A stretch of DNA of 64,000 nt from Rhizobium mongolense subsp. loessense (GCF_900099775.1 NZ_FMTM01000005.1:124001-188000); one strand, 5' to 3'. Positions 24,783 through 34,905 are shown, counted from the stretch's first letter. Made by a program: numbers and translations. The notes: generated by a model not told the origin, from the sequence alone.

Positions 24783-27700
24783 GTGGCGATCATGTTCGTC
24801 AGAGCGCAGGTGATCAGCAGGGGAGCGGGACGCAGCATCGTCTCGGCCGCCGCCTATCGCCATCGCGCGAAAATGAGCGATAAGCAGGTCGGCACGACGT
24901 TCAGCCGTCGCGGCGTTTTGTCGGAACTGGTGCATGAGGAGCTGGCCCTCCCGGATGAGGCGCCGGCGTGGCTGCGCAAGGCGATCGACGGACGCTCGGT
25001 CGCCGGCGCCAGCGAGGTGCTCTGGAACGCCGTCGAGGCCTTCGAGAAGCAGGTCAACGCGCAGCTTGCGCGCGAACTGATGATTGCTCTGCCGGAAGAA
25101 CTGATGCGTAATGAGAGCATCGCCCTCGTGCGCGAATTCGTCCGCGACAACCTCACCTCAAAAGGAATGGTTGCAGACTGGGTCTATCACGACAAGGATG
25201 GCAATCCTCATATCCACCTGATGATGACGCTCCGTCCTTTGACGGAAGAGGGCTTCGGGCCGAAGAAGGTGGTGGTAATAGGAGCAGACGGTGAGCCCCT
25301 GCGCGTCGTCACGCCGGACCAGCCGAAGGGCAAGATTGTCTATCGGTCGTGGGCCGGCGATCGGGAAACGATGAAGGCGTGGAAAATGGCCTGGGCGGAC
25401 ACGGCCAATCGGCATCTGGCACTCGCCGGTCATGAGATCCGGCTCGACGGCCGCTCGTATGCCGAACAGGGGCTGGACGGTATCGCACAGAAATGTCTCG
25501 GTCCGGCAAAAGCGGCATTGGTACGCGAGGGCAAGGGGGTGTTCTTCGCGCCGGCGGAGCTTGCCCGGCGGCAGAAAATAATTGATCGCCTGTTTGCGGA
25601 TCCCGAACTCCTGTTGAAGCAGCTTGCCAATGAGCGCTCGACCTTTGATGAGCGCGATATCGCCCGAGCGCTCAACCGCTATGTCGACGATCCGGTTGAT
25701 TTTGCCAATATTCGTTCCCGGCTGATGACATCGAACGATCTCGTCACGCTGAAGGCGCAGCTGTTCGATCCGCAAACAGGAAAAGCTGCAGAGCCGGCAA
25801 TCTTCACCACGCGAGACATCCTGCGCAGCGAATATGACATGGCGCAGTCGGCCCGGATTCTCGCGGAGCGCTCCGGGCACGCCGTCGACGATCGGCGGAT
25901 CACTGAGGCGATCAGAAGCGGTGAGATGCGTGATCCGCAAAGGCGCTTCCGCTTCGATGCGGAGCACGTGGATGCTGTCCGGCATGTGACAGGCGACAGT
26001 GCCATTGCTGCCGTCGTCGGCCTGGCTGGTGCGGGCAAATCTACATTGCTCGATGCCGCGCGCCTCGGCTGGGAAAGCGAAGGTCGCAGGGTGATCGGTG
26101 CTGCGCTTGCTGGAAAGGCTGCCGAAGGCCTGGAAGACAGTTCCGGCATCAAGTCGCGGACGCTCGCATCCTGGGAACTTGCTTGGGCCGACGGTCGCGA
26201 CAGGCTCGGGCGCGGCGACGTGCTGGTGGTCGACGAAGCCGGCATGGTGTCGTCGAAGCAAATGGCGCGCGTCCTGAAGGTTGTGGAAGAGTCAGGCGCA
26301 AAAGTCGTCCTGGTCGGTGACGCCATGCAGCTCCAGCCGATCCAGGCAGGTGCAGCGTTTCGGGCAATCACGGAGCGGATCGGCTTTGCCGAGCTTTCTG
26401 GCGTGCGCCGCCAGAGCGAGCAATGGGCACGCGACGCGTCCCGACTGTTTGCGCGTCGCGAAGTCGAACAGGGTCTAGACGCTTACGTGAAGCGGGGCCA
26501 TCTTGTCGAAGCAGAGACCCGGGAGGAAGCCATCAGACGCATCGTTTCCGACTGGACCGATGCTCGTCGTGAGCTGCTTCAGAAATCCGCCGATGAAGAA
26601 AGTCCCGGCCGTTTGCGTGGCGACGAACTACTCGTTCTCGCTCACACCAACGTGGATGTGAAGCGCCTGAACGACGCATTAAGGACCGTGATGACGGCCG
26701 AGGGCGCACTCGGTGACAGTCATGTCTTCCAGACCGAACGCGGTACGCGCGAGTTTGCCAGTGGCGACCGCATCATCTTCCTCAAAAACGCCCGTTTCTT
26801 CGAGCCGCGCGCCGAGCATCCCGATGCCCAATATGTCAAGAACGGCATGTTGGGCACGGTCGTTTCGACGACCGACAAACGCGGCCGGATACTGATTTCA
26901 GTGCACCTCGACAATGGCCGCGATGTCATCTTCAGTGAGGACAGCTACCGCAATGTCGATCACGGTTATGCCGCGACGATCCACAAATCGCAGGGCGCCA
27001 CGGTCGACCGCACGTTCGTTCTCGCGACCGGCATGATGGATCAGCATCTGACCTATGTGTCGATGACCCGCCATCGCCACCGTGCCGATCTCTACGCGGC
27101 CAAGGAAGATTTTGAGGCAAAACCGGAATGGGGCAGGATGAGCCGGGTCGATCATGCCGCCGGCATCACCGGGGAGCTTATCGGTGTCGGTGGGGCACAA
27201 TTCCGCGAGGGCAAGGACGTCGATCCGAGCCCCTACGCCGACGTCAAAACGGATGACGGGGTTACGCATAGGCTCTGGGGTGTGAGCCTGCCGAGGGCAC
27301 TGCGGGAAAGTGGGGTCGACGTCGGGGACACGGTTACTCTGCGCAAGGACGGGGTCGAGAAAGTCAAGGTTCAGGTTCCAGTCATCGACGAGGAAACCGG
27401 GCGGAAACGTCTCGAGGAAAGGGAAGTGGATCGCAATGTCTGGACAGCCCGACAGGTCGAAGCCGCTGTGGCCAGGCAGCAGCGGATCGAGCGGGAACGC
27501 CATCGGCCGGAACTGTTCGATCAGCTCGTCGAACGGTTATCGCGCTCCGGGGCCAAGACCACCACGCTCGATTTCGAAGATGAGGCCGGCTACCAGGCTT
27601 TTGCTAGTGATTTCGCACGACGCCGCGGGATTAGTGATGTCGCGGAGATCGCCGCCGGGATAGAAGACTACGTTGCCCGCCAGCTGGCCCGACTTGCCCG

Positions 27701-29396
27701 AGTGAAGAAGGAACTGGCGGTGCTGTGGGAACGGGCAAACGTCGCCCTAGGCTTTGCGATCGAGCGCGAGCGGCACATCGCTTATGATGACCGGGTCCGG
27801 GCCCCATCGGTAGAGCAGACCAGTGTCGAGGACATGCGGTATCTTCTGGCACCTGTGACGTCTTTCTCAAGGAGCGTGGACGAGGATGCGCGTCTGGCGC
27901 AACTGGCTTCACGGGGCTGTCAGGAACGCGAAGCGATCCTTCGCGCGCAGCTTGGGAAGATCTTTGTCGATCCGGGCAAGGCGCTTGCCATGCTGAACGA
28001 CCGAGCTTCACGCGTTAACGCCATGCCCTCGCGGCTTGCCGAGGACATTACGCGTGCGCCGGCCACGCTCGGACGTCTGCGCGGCTCGGACCGCTTGGTC
28101 GATGGGCGGGCGGCACGTGACGAGCGCAATGCCGCGAATGCCGCACTTGCTGAATTAAAGCCGCTGGTGCAGGCCCATACTGCGGCGTTCCGGAAGAACG
28201 CCGAACGCTTCGCCGCCCGCGAACGGGTGCGCCGCACGCATATGTCGTTTTCGGTTCCGGCGCTATCAATGGCCGCTCATGCGCGTCTCAGCGAGATCGG
28301 GGCCATCCGACAAGCAGGTGGGGAGGAGGCTTACAAGACGGCGTTTTTGTTCGCCGCCGAGGATCGTTCTATCATCCAGGAAATCAAGGCGGTGAGCCAG
28401 GCACTGACAGTTCGCTTCGGCCGGAGTGCCTTTACCGATAAGGCGAACGAGCATGTCGAGCGCAACGCCATGGAGCGCATGCCGGAGGATTTGGGGCAAG
28501 AAAAGCGCGAGGGGCTGGTGAAGCTTTTCACGGCTGTGAAGCGGTTTGCCGAAGCGCAGCATCAGGCCGAACGCCAGGATCGCTCGCGGATTGTCGCCGC
28601 GGCTGCCTTTGATCCGGAGAGATCGAAGGCGCCGCCGCTCCTTGCCGCGGTCACAGAATTCAAGGCGCCGATTGAGGAGGAGGCGAAAGCAACAGCCATG
28701 TCGACGCCGTATTACCAGCAGCGCCGTGCAGCCCTTGCGGAAGCGGCGATCAGCATCTGGCGTGATCCGGCTGCAGCGGTGACGACAATCGAGGCGCTAA
28801 TCACAAAGGGTATCGTGGCGGATCGCATCGCTGCAGCCGTCGCCGGCGATCCCGGAGCTTACGGAGCGCTACGCGGTTCGGACCGCGTGATCGACCGGCT
28901 GCTTGCTTCCGGGCGAGAGCGCAGGGATGCGCTGCAAGTGCTTCCGGAGGCTGCCAATTGCCTGACCGCCCTTGCTTCGGCTTACTCGAAGGCATTCGAT
29001 GCGGCTCTCCGCACGCTCGGCGAAGAACGGCGACGCATGGGCATAGCCATTCCGGGATTGAGCAGGGGCGCGCGCGATGATCTCATGCGTGTCACCTTAG
29101 CGGCCGCGAAGAACCCCCGGGCGTTTACCGGACTGATAAGGGCGCTTGATCCGAAGGTCCGCGACGAGTTCGCTGCGGTGAGCAAGGCACTCGATGCCCG
29201 CTTCGGGCCCGGCGCCATCGGGCGCGATGAGAAGGGCGCCCTCAACATGGTGCCACCGGCCGACCGAAAGGCATTTGACGCGATGCGGACCTCGCTCAAG
29301 GTCTTGCAGCGGGCCGTCCGGATCGAAAGCAGCCAGAAGATCCTGGCCGATCGCCAGGCCCAGGCAATCGGCCGTGGGCGCGGTCTCACTCAATAG
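24783..29396 (+). CDS. traA: TraA relaxase-helicase (MOBQ type)
   Basis: 1537 residues. The N-terminal MobA/MobL nicking domain begins FVRAQVISRGAGRSIVSAAA and has the metal-binding histidine motif DGNPHIHLMM at about 136-145. A TraI-like helicase domain follows, with Walker A GLAGAGKST (about 412-420), VLVVDEAGMVSSKQ, VLVGDAMQLQPIQAG and HGYAATIHKSQGATVDRTFV. The last 500 residues are helical and carry the partly repeated RGSDRLVDG and RGSDRVIDR elements. The enzyme nicks oriT, stays bound to the 5' end and unwinds the plasmid. GTG 24783 has a GGGAG site six bases upstream; ATG 24792 is the alternative. Confidence 0.94.
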   Translation: MAIMFVRAQVISRGAGRSIVSAAAYRHRAKMSDKQVGTTFSRRGVLSELVHEELALPDEAPAWLRKAIDGRSVAGASEVLWNAVEAFEKQVNAQLARELMIALPEELMRNESIALVREFVRDNLTSKGMVADWVYHDKDGNPHIHLMMTLRPLTEEGFGPKKVVVIGADGEPLRVVTPDQPKGKIVYRSWAGDRETMKAWKMAWADTANRHLALAGHEIRLDGRSYAEQGLDGIAQKCLGPAKAALVREGKGVFFAPAELARRQKIIDRLFADPELLLKQLANERSTFDERDIARALNRYVDDPVDFANIRSRLMTSNDLVTLKAQLFDPQTGKAAEPAIFTTRDILRSEYDMAQSARILAERSGHAVDDRRITEAIRSGEMRDPQRRFRFDAEHVDAVRHVTGDSAIAAVVGLAGAGKSTLLDAARLGWESEGRRVIGAALAGKAAEGLEDSSGIKSRTLASWELAWADGRDRLGRGDVLVVDEAGMVSSKQMARVLKVVEESGAKVVLVGDAMQLQPIQAGAAFRAITERIGFAELSGVRRQSEQWARDASRLFARREVEQGLDAYVKRGHLVEAETREEAIRRIVSDWTDARRELLQKSADEESPGRLRGDELLVLAHTNVDVKRLNDALRTVMTAEGALGDSHVFQTERGTREFASGDRIIFLKNARFFEPRAEHPDAQYVKNGMLGTVVSTTDKRGRILISVHLDNGRDVIFSEDSYRNVDHGYAATIHKSQGATVDRTFVLATGMMDQHLTYVSMTRHRHRADLYAAKEDFEAKPEWGRMSRVDHAAGITGELIGVGGAQFREGKDVDPSPYADVKTDDGVTHRLWGVSLPRALRESGVDVGDTVTLRKDGVEKVKVQVPVIDEETGRKRLEEREVDRNVWTARQVEAAVARQQRIERERHRPELFDQLVERLSRSGAKTTTLDFEDEAGYQAFASDFARRRGISDVAEIAAGIEDYVARQLARLARVKKELAVLWERANVALGFAIERERHIAYDDRVRAPSVEQTSVEDMRYLLAPVTSFSRSVDEDARLAQLASRGCQEREAILRAQLGKIFVDPGKALAMLNDRASRVNAMPSRLAEDITRAPATLGRLRGSDRLVDGRAARDERNAANAALAELKPLVQAHTAAFRKNAERFAARERVRRTHMSFSVPALSMAAHARLSEIGAIRQAGGEEAYKTAFLFAAEDRSIIQEIKAVSQALTVRFGRSAFTDKANEHVERNAMERMPEDLGQEKREGLVKLFTAVKRFAEAQHQAERQDRSRIVAAAAFDPERSKAPPLLAAVTEFKAPIEEEAKATAMSTPYYQQRRAALAEAAISIWRDPAAAVTTIEALITKGIVADRIAAAVAGDPGAYGALRGSDRVIDRLLASGRERRDALQVLPEAANCLTALASAYSKAFDAALRTLGEERRRMGIAIPGLSRGARDDLMRVTLAAAKNPRAFTGLIRALDPKVRDEFAAVSKALDARFGPGAIGRDEKGALNMVPPADRKAFDAMRTSLKVLQRAVRIESSQKILADRQAQAIGRGRGLTQ

Positions 29397-29521
29397 CGCG
29401 CGAAAACGTATGCCCGGCAAGCCAATGGCTCGGCACAAGGCATTTGCGGTGGCTATGACGCGCATTATGCGTCGTCGCTTTGACCCGTCGGAAGTGGCGC
29501 CCGACCACGGCAAGTTCAATC

Positions 29522-29806
29522 TTACTGTTGCGTCGTGCCTGCAGGCGGCGCGACGGGAGCAGGCGCGGCATTATTGTCTGTCGGCGCGGCCGGGGTTGGT
29601 GGAGCCAGCGCGGGTTCGGAATTGCTGGTCGAAGCTGTGGTCTCTGGATCGGTGTCGGGTCCGCTAGACCACTGGGTGAGAGCGAAAGCGCCAATCGCAA
29701 TCAATCCTACCGCTGCAATCCATGCGACCCAATTCGTGCGGCGATAATCAACCGGTGTGGTCCTAAGGTCAGGATCACGGTTTGAGTTTTTAGGATTGTA
29801 CGTCAT
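29522..29806 (-). CDS. Small single-pass membrane protein with a Pro/Ala-rich tail
   Basis: 94 residues: polar N-terminus MTYNPKNSNRDPDLRTTPVD, one membrane helix at about 26-46 (VAWIAAVGLIAIGAFALTQW), then a low-complexity tail of Thr, Pro and Ala (ALAPPTPAAPTDNNAAPAPV). The ribosome site AAGGAGAT sits correctly before ATG 29806. Proteins of this form are common in Rhizobiales and have no known function. It faces traA head to head at their 3' ends and is probably not part of transfer. Confidence 0.65.
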   Translation of the reverse strand: MTYNPKNSNRDPDLRTTPVDYRRTNWVAWIAAVGLIAIGAFALTQWSSGPDTDPETTASTSNSEPALAPPTPAAPTDNNAAPAPVAPPAGTTQQ

Positions 29807-30391
29807 TTGGATCTCCTTGTTCCGTGGAAAGAGAATGTCGTGACGCGCTTTTGGTTCCAGGGGTCTGGTAAGCGGCATCGCCCGTACCGAATTTATCGCT
29901 CAACACCTGGCACGATAGGCGGCGTCCGGATCATATAACTCCGGGCCGTGAGTACTCGACCGTCGTTCAACGGCCCTGAGGCAAGGCAGTGTGGGAAGAA
30001 GGGGTGGTTCGATTTGGTGGCTCAGGGGTTGTCAATATATCGACGGACAGCGACCCTCCGGAATTCTGTTTCAGGACCGGAGGCCTGCGCAGGGTCGACG
30101 AGCCTTCATCTCGGAAACTTCGACGGGCTTATGGAGCACTCGTGATAGCGCAAGCATGGGTGTCGCCACGGTGGCATCGTGACGATGCGTCGCAGCAGCC
30201 AGCTATTCCACCAATCAAAAAGCGACGCGACTGCTCGACGGCGCTGCTCCTTATGTTTGCCGCCATTTAGAGATCGCGCAGGCTGTGACTGTCCTGGAAG
30301 TCCTGATCACGCAGTGGCAGGCGGAAAAATGATGTCTCGCACTGTCATTGATTGTTGAAATGCGGAAAAATGATCCGGTTTAAAACGGCTC
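29807..30391. other. 585-base non-coding stretch upstream of the peptide transporter operon
   Basis: No open frame here has a ribosome site or family pattern. The segment GCGGAAAAATGAT occurs twice, at about 30322 and 30362, 40 bases apart and just upstream of the sigma-54-like promoter. These might be sites for an enhancer-binding protein, but the evidence is only the repetition. No activator gene of the NtrC family is adjacent. Confidence 0.4.
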
Positions 30392-30405
30392 GGCACCATT
30401 CTTGC
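30392..30405 (+). promoter_or_regulatory. Sigma-54 (RpoN) promoter for the peptide ABC operon
   Basis: The sequence GGCACCATTCTTGC at 30392-30405 matches the -24/-12 consensus GGCAC-N5-TTGC at every fixed position with the correct spacing. Transcription would start near 30417, leaving a short leader to the ribosome site AAAAGGA at about 30431 and the ATG at 30445. Sigma-54 promoters need an enhancer-binding activator and in rhizobia are typical of nitrogen-related uptake genes, which suits a peptide/amino-compound transporter. Function is inferred from the match and position. Confidence 0.7.
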
Positions 30406-30444
30406 TTGTTGTTTCATGATCACTCACGAGAAAAGGAATTCGCC

Positions 30445-32091
30445 ATGCAGCAGACCGAAACTGTCCAAAGCGAAACTGCCGAAGGCGTGGTGTTATCAGT
30501 CAGGGGATTGACGGTTAGCCTACCCAAAAACATGGAGCGGACGCATGCTGTGCGCGATATCTCCTTTGACCTGAGACAGGGAGAAATTCTCTGCATCATT
30601 GGCGAATCCGGCTCGGGAAAATCCGTGACAGCCAACGCCATCATGGGTTTGCTACCATCGGCGATCGCCGTAACCGGTGGTAACATCTTTTTTAAAGGGA
30701 TGGATCTTGTACAAACGGAAGAAGAGAGCTTGCGCACCCTGCGTGGCCGCGCTGTTTCCATTATCTTTCAGGATCCGCTCTCGGCGCTCAATCCGCTGAT
30801 GACAATCGGCGACCAGATCGCCGAGGTGATGGAGGCCCACAAGATCGGCACGCGAGAAAGCCGTGCCATCAAGATCCTCGAGTTGCTCGATGAGGTGGGC
30901 CTGCCTGATCCGGCGCTGCTGCAACATCAATATCCCTTCCGTCTGTCGGGTGGTCAGCGGCAGCGCGTCATGATCGCGATGGCGCTGGCACTCGACCCAG
31001 ACGTGCTGATTGCCGACGAGCCGACTACGGCTCTGGACGTGACGACACAGGCGCAGATTCTGGAATTGATCCGCAAGATCCAGCGTCGCAAGAACATGAG
31101 CGTCATGTTCATTACCCATGATTTCGGTGTCGTCGCCGAGGTTGCCGACCGCGTCATTGTCATGGAAAAAGGCAGCCTCGTCGAGGCGGGGCCGGCCAAT
31201 GTTGTGCTCAATACGCCGGAACACCCCTACACGAAACGCCTAATCGCTGCCGTGCCACGCATGAGGGCTAACGACCGCGAAGGTACCGCCGATACGCCGA
31301 TGGTGCTGGAAGTCGCGAACCTGAGCAAAACCTACCACACGTCGGGAGGGTTCTTTTCCAGGAGCCGAACGGTCAAAGCGGTCAACAATGTCAGCTTTTC
31401 GATCCGCAAGGGCCGAACGCTCGGCGTCGTCGGGGAATCCGGCTCCGGCAAGTCGTCGCTCGGCCGCGTTCTGCTCAAGCTGATGGACTGCGATGACGGC
31501 GAGATACTGTTCGACGGTCGGGATATCGCGCCCATGTCGAGCAATGACTTCCGGTCGACGCGCCCCTATATCCAAATGATCTTCCAAGATCCATTCGCCT
31601 CGCTCAACCCGCGCCACACGATCGGCAAAGTTCTGACCGTCGGACCGATCGCTCATGGCGTCTCGCTGCATGAGGCAAAGGCAAAAGCGCTTCGGACGCT
31701 CAAGCTGGTAGGATTGGACGAAGGTGCCTATGACCGCTTCCCGCATGAGTTCTCCGGTGGCCAGCGCCAGCGGATCGGTATTGCCCGGGCGCTGATGTTT
31801 GACCCGCTACTGCTAGTGGCCGACGAAGCGGTATCGGCCCTCGATGTGTCGATCCAGGCACAGATTCTGCAGCTGCTGACCAAGATCCAGAAGGAGACCA
31901 AGGTGGCGATGATCTTCATCACGCACGATCTGCGGGTAGCCAGCCAGATCTGCGACGAAGTTGCCGTCATGTACAAGGGCGAGATCGTCGAATACGGCCG
32001 GCCCTCGCAGATCTTCCGCGCACCTCATCACGATTATACCCGCAAGCTCGTCTCGGCGATCCCCGGCAGCGAGTGGGAGCCCGCCGCCTGA
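30445..32091 (+). CDS. Peptide-type ABC transporter, fused double ATPase (Dpp/Opp DF-like)
   Basis: 548 residues with two complete ATPase domains. The first has Walker A GESGSGKS (53-60), signature LSGGQRQRV and Walker B VLIADEPTTALDV. The second has Walker A GESGSGKSS at about 330-338, signature FSGGQRQRIGIARAL and Walker B LLVADEAVSALDV. Each is followed by the oligopeptide-family end (EHPYTKRLIAAVP and HHDYTRKLVSAIP). It energises uptake of peptides or related compounds with the binding protein and permeases encoded at 34.9-38.6 kb. It is unusual only in being separated from them by marR, SDR and oxidase genes. Confidence 0.92.
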   Translation: MQQTETVQSETAEGVVLSVRGLTVSLPKNMERTHAVRDISFDLRQGEILCIIGESGSGKSVTANAIMGLLPSAIAVTGGNIFFKGMDLVQTEEESLRTLRGRAVSIIFQDPLSALNPLMTIGDQIAEVMEAHKIGTRESRAIKILELLDEVGLPDPALLQHQYPFRLSGGQRQRVMIAMALALDPDVLIADEPTTALDVTTQAQILELIRKIQRRKNMSVMFITHDFGVVAEVADRVIVMEKGSLVEAGPANVVLNTPEHPYTKRLIAAVPRMRANDREGTADTPMVLEVANLSKTYHTSGGFFSRSRTVKAVNNVSFSIRKGRTLGVVGESGSGKSSLGRVLLKLMDCDDGEILFDGRDIAPMSSNDFRSTRPYIQMIFQDPFASLNPRHTIGKVLTVGPIAHGVSLHEAKAKALRTLKLVGLDEGAYDRFPHEFSGGQRQRIGIARALMFDPLLLVADEAVSALDVSIQAQILQLLTKIQKETKVAMIFITHDLRVASQICDEVAVMYKGEIVEYGRPSQIFRAPHHDYTRKLVSAIPGSEWEPAA

Positions 32092-32309
32092 CAATTTCGA
32101 AAGCGTAACTAAACCGTCCTGCTGAAAAGCAAGGCAGTTTTGTCGTTTTTGCCTCATCTTCATGGTCTATTCGCCTATCCGATAGGCATTCTTTGGCCGT
32201 GAACAAATTAGCGTCGAAGCATCAGAAAAAATAGTTGCAATTGTCCACTATCTAGCAAATCATCACCGCCGAAACGACGCCTGACACCGCTGGAGATTAG
32301 ACTGACACA

Positions 32310-32333
32310 CCTGTTTCCTTACCGGAAAACAGG
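32310..32333. promoter_or_regulatory. Inverted repeat upstream of marR, operator candidate
   Basis: CCTGTTT (32310-32316) and AAACAGG (32327-32333) form a 7-bp inverted repeat with a ten-base centre, 34 bases before the marR start. MarR proteins often repress their own gene at such palindromes. A second perfect repeat, GCCTAT-CCG-ATAGGC, lies at 32173-32187 in the same 276-base gap. No strong T-run follows either one. Confidence 0.4.
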
Positions 32334-32367
32334 ACGCTATCCTTTTGTTTTTCGGAGCGTTAGTGCC

Positions 32368-32853
32368 GTGCTCGAGCCAAAGAAAACACCACCCATATCG
32401 ATCGGCGACATCGATCTCGATGTGCTGGAAGATACACTCAGCTTCTATATCCGTACCGTCAATCTGGCGGTGTCACGCGATCTCGACGAGCGGCTGGAGG
32501 GCTGTGATGTCGCCCGCGGTACGGGGAAAATTACCACTTTGCTGATGGTCGATAGCCACCCGGGGATCCGCCCGTCTGTCATTGCGCAGCTTATTCTCAA
32601 GGATCGATCCGCGATGGGTCGGCTTGTCGATCAGATGGAAAATCACGGGCTTTTAACGCGCGAAACGTCGGTCGACGATAACCGTGCGCAAGAGCTTTAT
32701 ATCACCGAGAAGGGCGCGCAATTGGCCGTACAGGTGCGAGCCCTCGTCACCCAGCAATCAAAGGATTTTTTCGCCTTCATTCCCGAAGACGAGCAACGCT
32801 TGCTGATGGATATCCTGCGCAGGGCCTACCGGCGGATCGCCGGCCTGCCGTAA
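32368..32853 (+). CDS. MarR-family transcriptional regulator
   Basis: 161 residues with a winged helix: GIRPSVIAQLILKDRSAMGR as the recognition region, then LVDQMENHGLLTRETSVDDN and AQELYITEKGAQL for the wing. This is a standard dimeric MarR repressor that responds to a small ligand. Start GTG 32368, with GGAGCG about ten bases upstream. It lies between the ATPase gene and the SDR/oxidase genes on the same strand and probably controls one or both transcription units in response to the transported compound. Confidence 0.85.
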   Translation: MLEPKKTPPISIGDIDLDVLEDTLSFYIRTVNLAVSRDLDERLEGCDVARGTGKITTLLMVDSHPGIRPSVIAQLILKDRSAMGRLVDQMENHGLLTRETSVDDNRAQELYITEKGAQLAVQVRALVTQQSKDFFAFIPEDEQRLLMDILRRAYRRIAGLP

Positions 32854-32874
32854 ACCGCTTTCGGAGATCGTGCC

Positions 32875-33573
32875 ATGCCGGCAAAACGTGTCGTATTAAT
32901 TTCGGGAGCCAATCGTGGCATTGGCGCGGAGACGGCCCGGCTGCTGAACAGTCAGGGATGGTGCGTGTCGCTCGGCATGCGCAGGCCTATTCAGCCGGAT
33001 TGGGCAGATTCGGCCACGGCAATCGTCTTTCCGTACGATGCCTATGATCCTGAAGGTGAGAAATCCTGGGTCGAAGCCTCCATCGCCACGTTCGGCCGCA
33101 TCGACGCCATCATTGCGAATGCGGGCATCATGATCCCAAAAACAGTCATCGAGGCAGACGAAGACGACATCGACCGAACCATGACGGTCAACGTCAAGGC
33201 ACCGCGCCGGCTTGCCAAGGCGGCTTGGGAACAGCTTGCAGCCAGCGGCCGCGGTCGGGTCATCATTCTCGGCTCCCTCTCCGGCAAGCGTGTGAAGAGT
33301 GCCACTGCCGGACTTTATTCGATGTCCAAGTTCGCCGCAATTGCACTTGCGCATGGCATCCGCCACACGGGCTGGGATTTCGGCATTCGCGCCACCGCCG
33401 TCTGCCCGGGGTTCGTTGCCACGGATATGGCGCGCGGCATCACCAGCCGCGCCGATGACCAGATGACCGATCCGCGTGATCTCGCCCGTATCATCGCCAT
33501 GCTGCTGGACCTGCCGAATGAGGCGAGCGTCGCTGAATTCACCATCAATTGCCTGCTTGAGGAGTCATACTGA
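32875..33573 (+). CDS. Short-chain dehydrogenase/reductase
   Basis: 232 residues with the classical SDR pattern: nucleotide loop GANRGIG (11-17), IIANAGIM, catalytic Ser134 (ILGSLSG), Tyr148 and Lys152 (YSMSK), and PGFVATDM after it. It reduces or oxidises an alcohol/carbonyl group with NAD(P). The acidic or basic residue that would decide between NAD and NADP is not clear (SLGMRRP after the second strand suggests NADP). It is directly followed by the FAD oxidase gene with no gap, so the two probably act in one pathway. Confidence 0.88.
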   Translation: MPAKRVVLISGANRGIGAETARLLNSQGWCVSLGMRRPIQPDWADSATAIVFPYDAYDPEGEKSWVEASIATFGRIDAIIANAGIMIPKTVIEADEDDIDRTMTVNVKAPRRLAKAAWEQLAASGRGRVIILGSLSGKRVKSATAGLYSMSKFAAIALAHGIRHTGWDFGIRATAVCPGFVATDMARGITSRADDQMTDPRDLARIIAMLLDLPNEASVAEFTINCLLEESY

Positions 33574-34905
33574 ATGCCGGGACCTTACGTTGTTCCTGTC
33601 CACGGGGATGCTGACCTGCCCAAGGAAGTCGATGTCGTCGTCATCGGCGGCGGCATTATCGGCACCTCGACGGCACTCGAACTGGCCGAAAGGGGCCTGC
33701 GGGTCGCGCTGTGCGAAAAGGGCGGCATCGGGCATGAGCAGTCGAGCCGCAACTGGGGCTGGGTGCGCATTTCCCGGCGCGATCCGCGCGAAGTGCCGCT
33801 GATGGCGGAGGCGTTGCGGATCTGGAGCAGCCTCGATCAAAGAACCGGCCGCGCCACCGGCTATACCCGCGCCGGCATCATGTTCACCTGTGCCAACGAT
33901 CAGGAATTTGAAGATCATGAGCGCTGGAAGCGCAATCTGGAGGGTTATCAACTCGACTCACGGATGCTCAGCGGCACCGAGTTCAAGGCTATGTTCCCGA
34001 ATGCGAACATGGACATCAAGGGCGCGCTCTACACCACCGCCGACGGTCGTGCCGAGCCACAGAAAGCGGCTCCGGCGGTCGCTGAAGCTGCGCGTGACAG
34101 GGGTGCTACTATTCTGACGGAATGCGCAGCCCGCGGCATTGAAACATCGGGCGGCAAGATATCGGGTGTCATCACCGAGCGTGGTTCGATTGCCTGCTCT
34201 GCCGTCGTGCTGGCCGGCGGCGCCTGGTCGAGCCTGTTTTCCGGTAATCTCGGTATCAACCTGCCGCAATTGAAGGTGATGAATTCGGTGCTGCGCACCA
34301 GCCCCTTGGAAGGCGGGCCGGAACAGGCCATCTGGTCCAAGGGGTTTGCTGTGCGCAAACGCCAGGATGGCGGCTACACGATCGCATCGGGTCATGAGAA
34401 TGTCGTCGATATCGTCCCGAAATCCTTCCGCTATGCCAAGGATTTCATGCCGGCGCTCGGCAAAGAGTGGCGCTCGCTGAGGTTCCGTCTGGGAGGCCGC
34501 TTCTTCGACGAGGCGCGCATCGCCAACCGCTGGGCGATGAATGAGGCAAGCCCGTTCGAATATAATCGCGTGCTCGACCCGAAGCCGGCAACCAAGCTTT
34601 CCGACCTAGCGCTCGCCAACCTGAAGAAGGCCTTTCCGGTCTTCGAGAAGGCGGAGATCGCCCAGCGTTGGGCCGGCTACATCGACGTGACGCCGGATGC
34701 CGTGCCGGTCATTTCAGCGATTGATCGGATCCCGGGCTTCCATATAGCCACCGGCTTTTCCGGTCATGGCTTCGGCATCGGGCCGGCCGCCGGACGGCTG
34801 ATGGCCGATATCGTTACCGGCAGGCCGCCGGTCGTCGACCCTAAGGATTTCCGTTTTTCACGCTTCTCCGATGGCTCGAAGATCGAGCTGATCAGCGGCT
34901 TCTAG
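33574..34905 (+). CDS. FAD-dependent amino-acid/amine oxidase (DAO family), first copy
   Basis: 443 residues. The FAD-binding motif VVVIGGGIIGTSTALELAER is at about 21-40, and the family signature GHEQSSRNWGWVR follows. The second FAD segment is YIDVTPDAVPVIS, then GFHIATGFSGHGFGIGPAAG at the end. DAO-family enzymes remove electrons from a C-N bond of amino acids, N-methyl compounds or polyamines. Expression is coupled to the SDR gene (ATG immediately after its stop). Substrate unknown; the neighbouring peptide transporter suggests it comes from outside the cell. Confidence 0.88.
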   Translation: MPGPYVVPVHGDADLPKEVDVVVIGGGIIGTSTALELAERGLRVALCEKGGIGHEQSSRNWGWVRISRRDPREVPLMAEALRIWSSLDQRTGRATGYTRAGIMFTCANDQEFEDHERWKRNLEGYQLDSRMLSGTEFKAMFPNANMDIKGALYTTADGRAEPQKAAPAVAEAARDRGATILTECAARGIETSGGKISGVITERGSIACSAVVLAGGAWSSLFSGNLGINLPQLKVMNSVLRTSPLEGGPEQAIWSKGFAVRKRQDGGYTIASGHENVVDIVPKSFRYAKDFMPALGKEWRSLRFRLGGRFFDEARIANRWAMNEASPFEYNRVLDPKPATKLSDLALANLKKAFPVFEKAEIAQRWAGYIDVTPDAVPVISAIDRIPGFHIATGFSGHGFGIGPAAGRLMADIVTGRPPVVDPKDFRFSRFSDGSKIELISGF

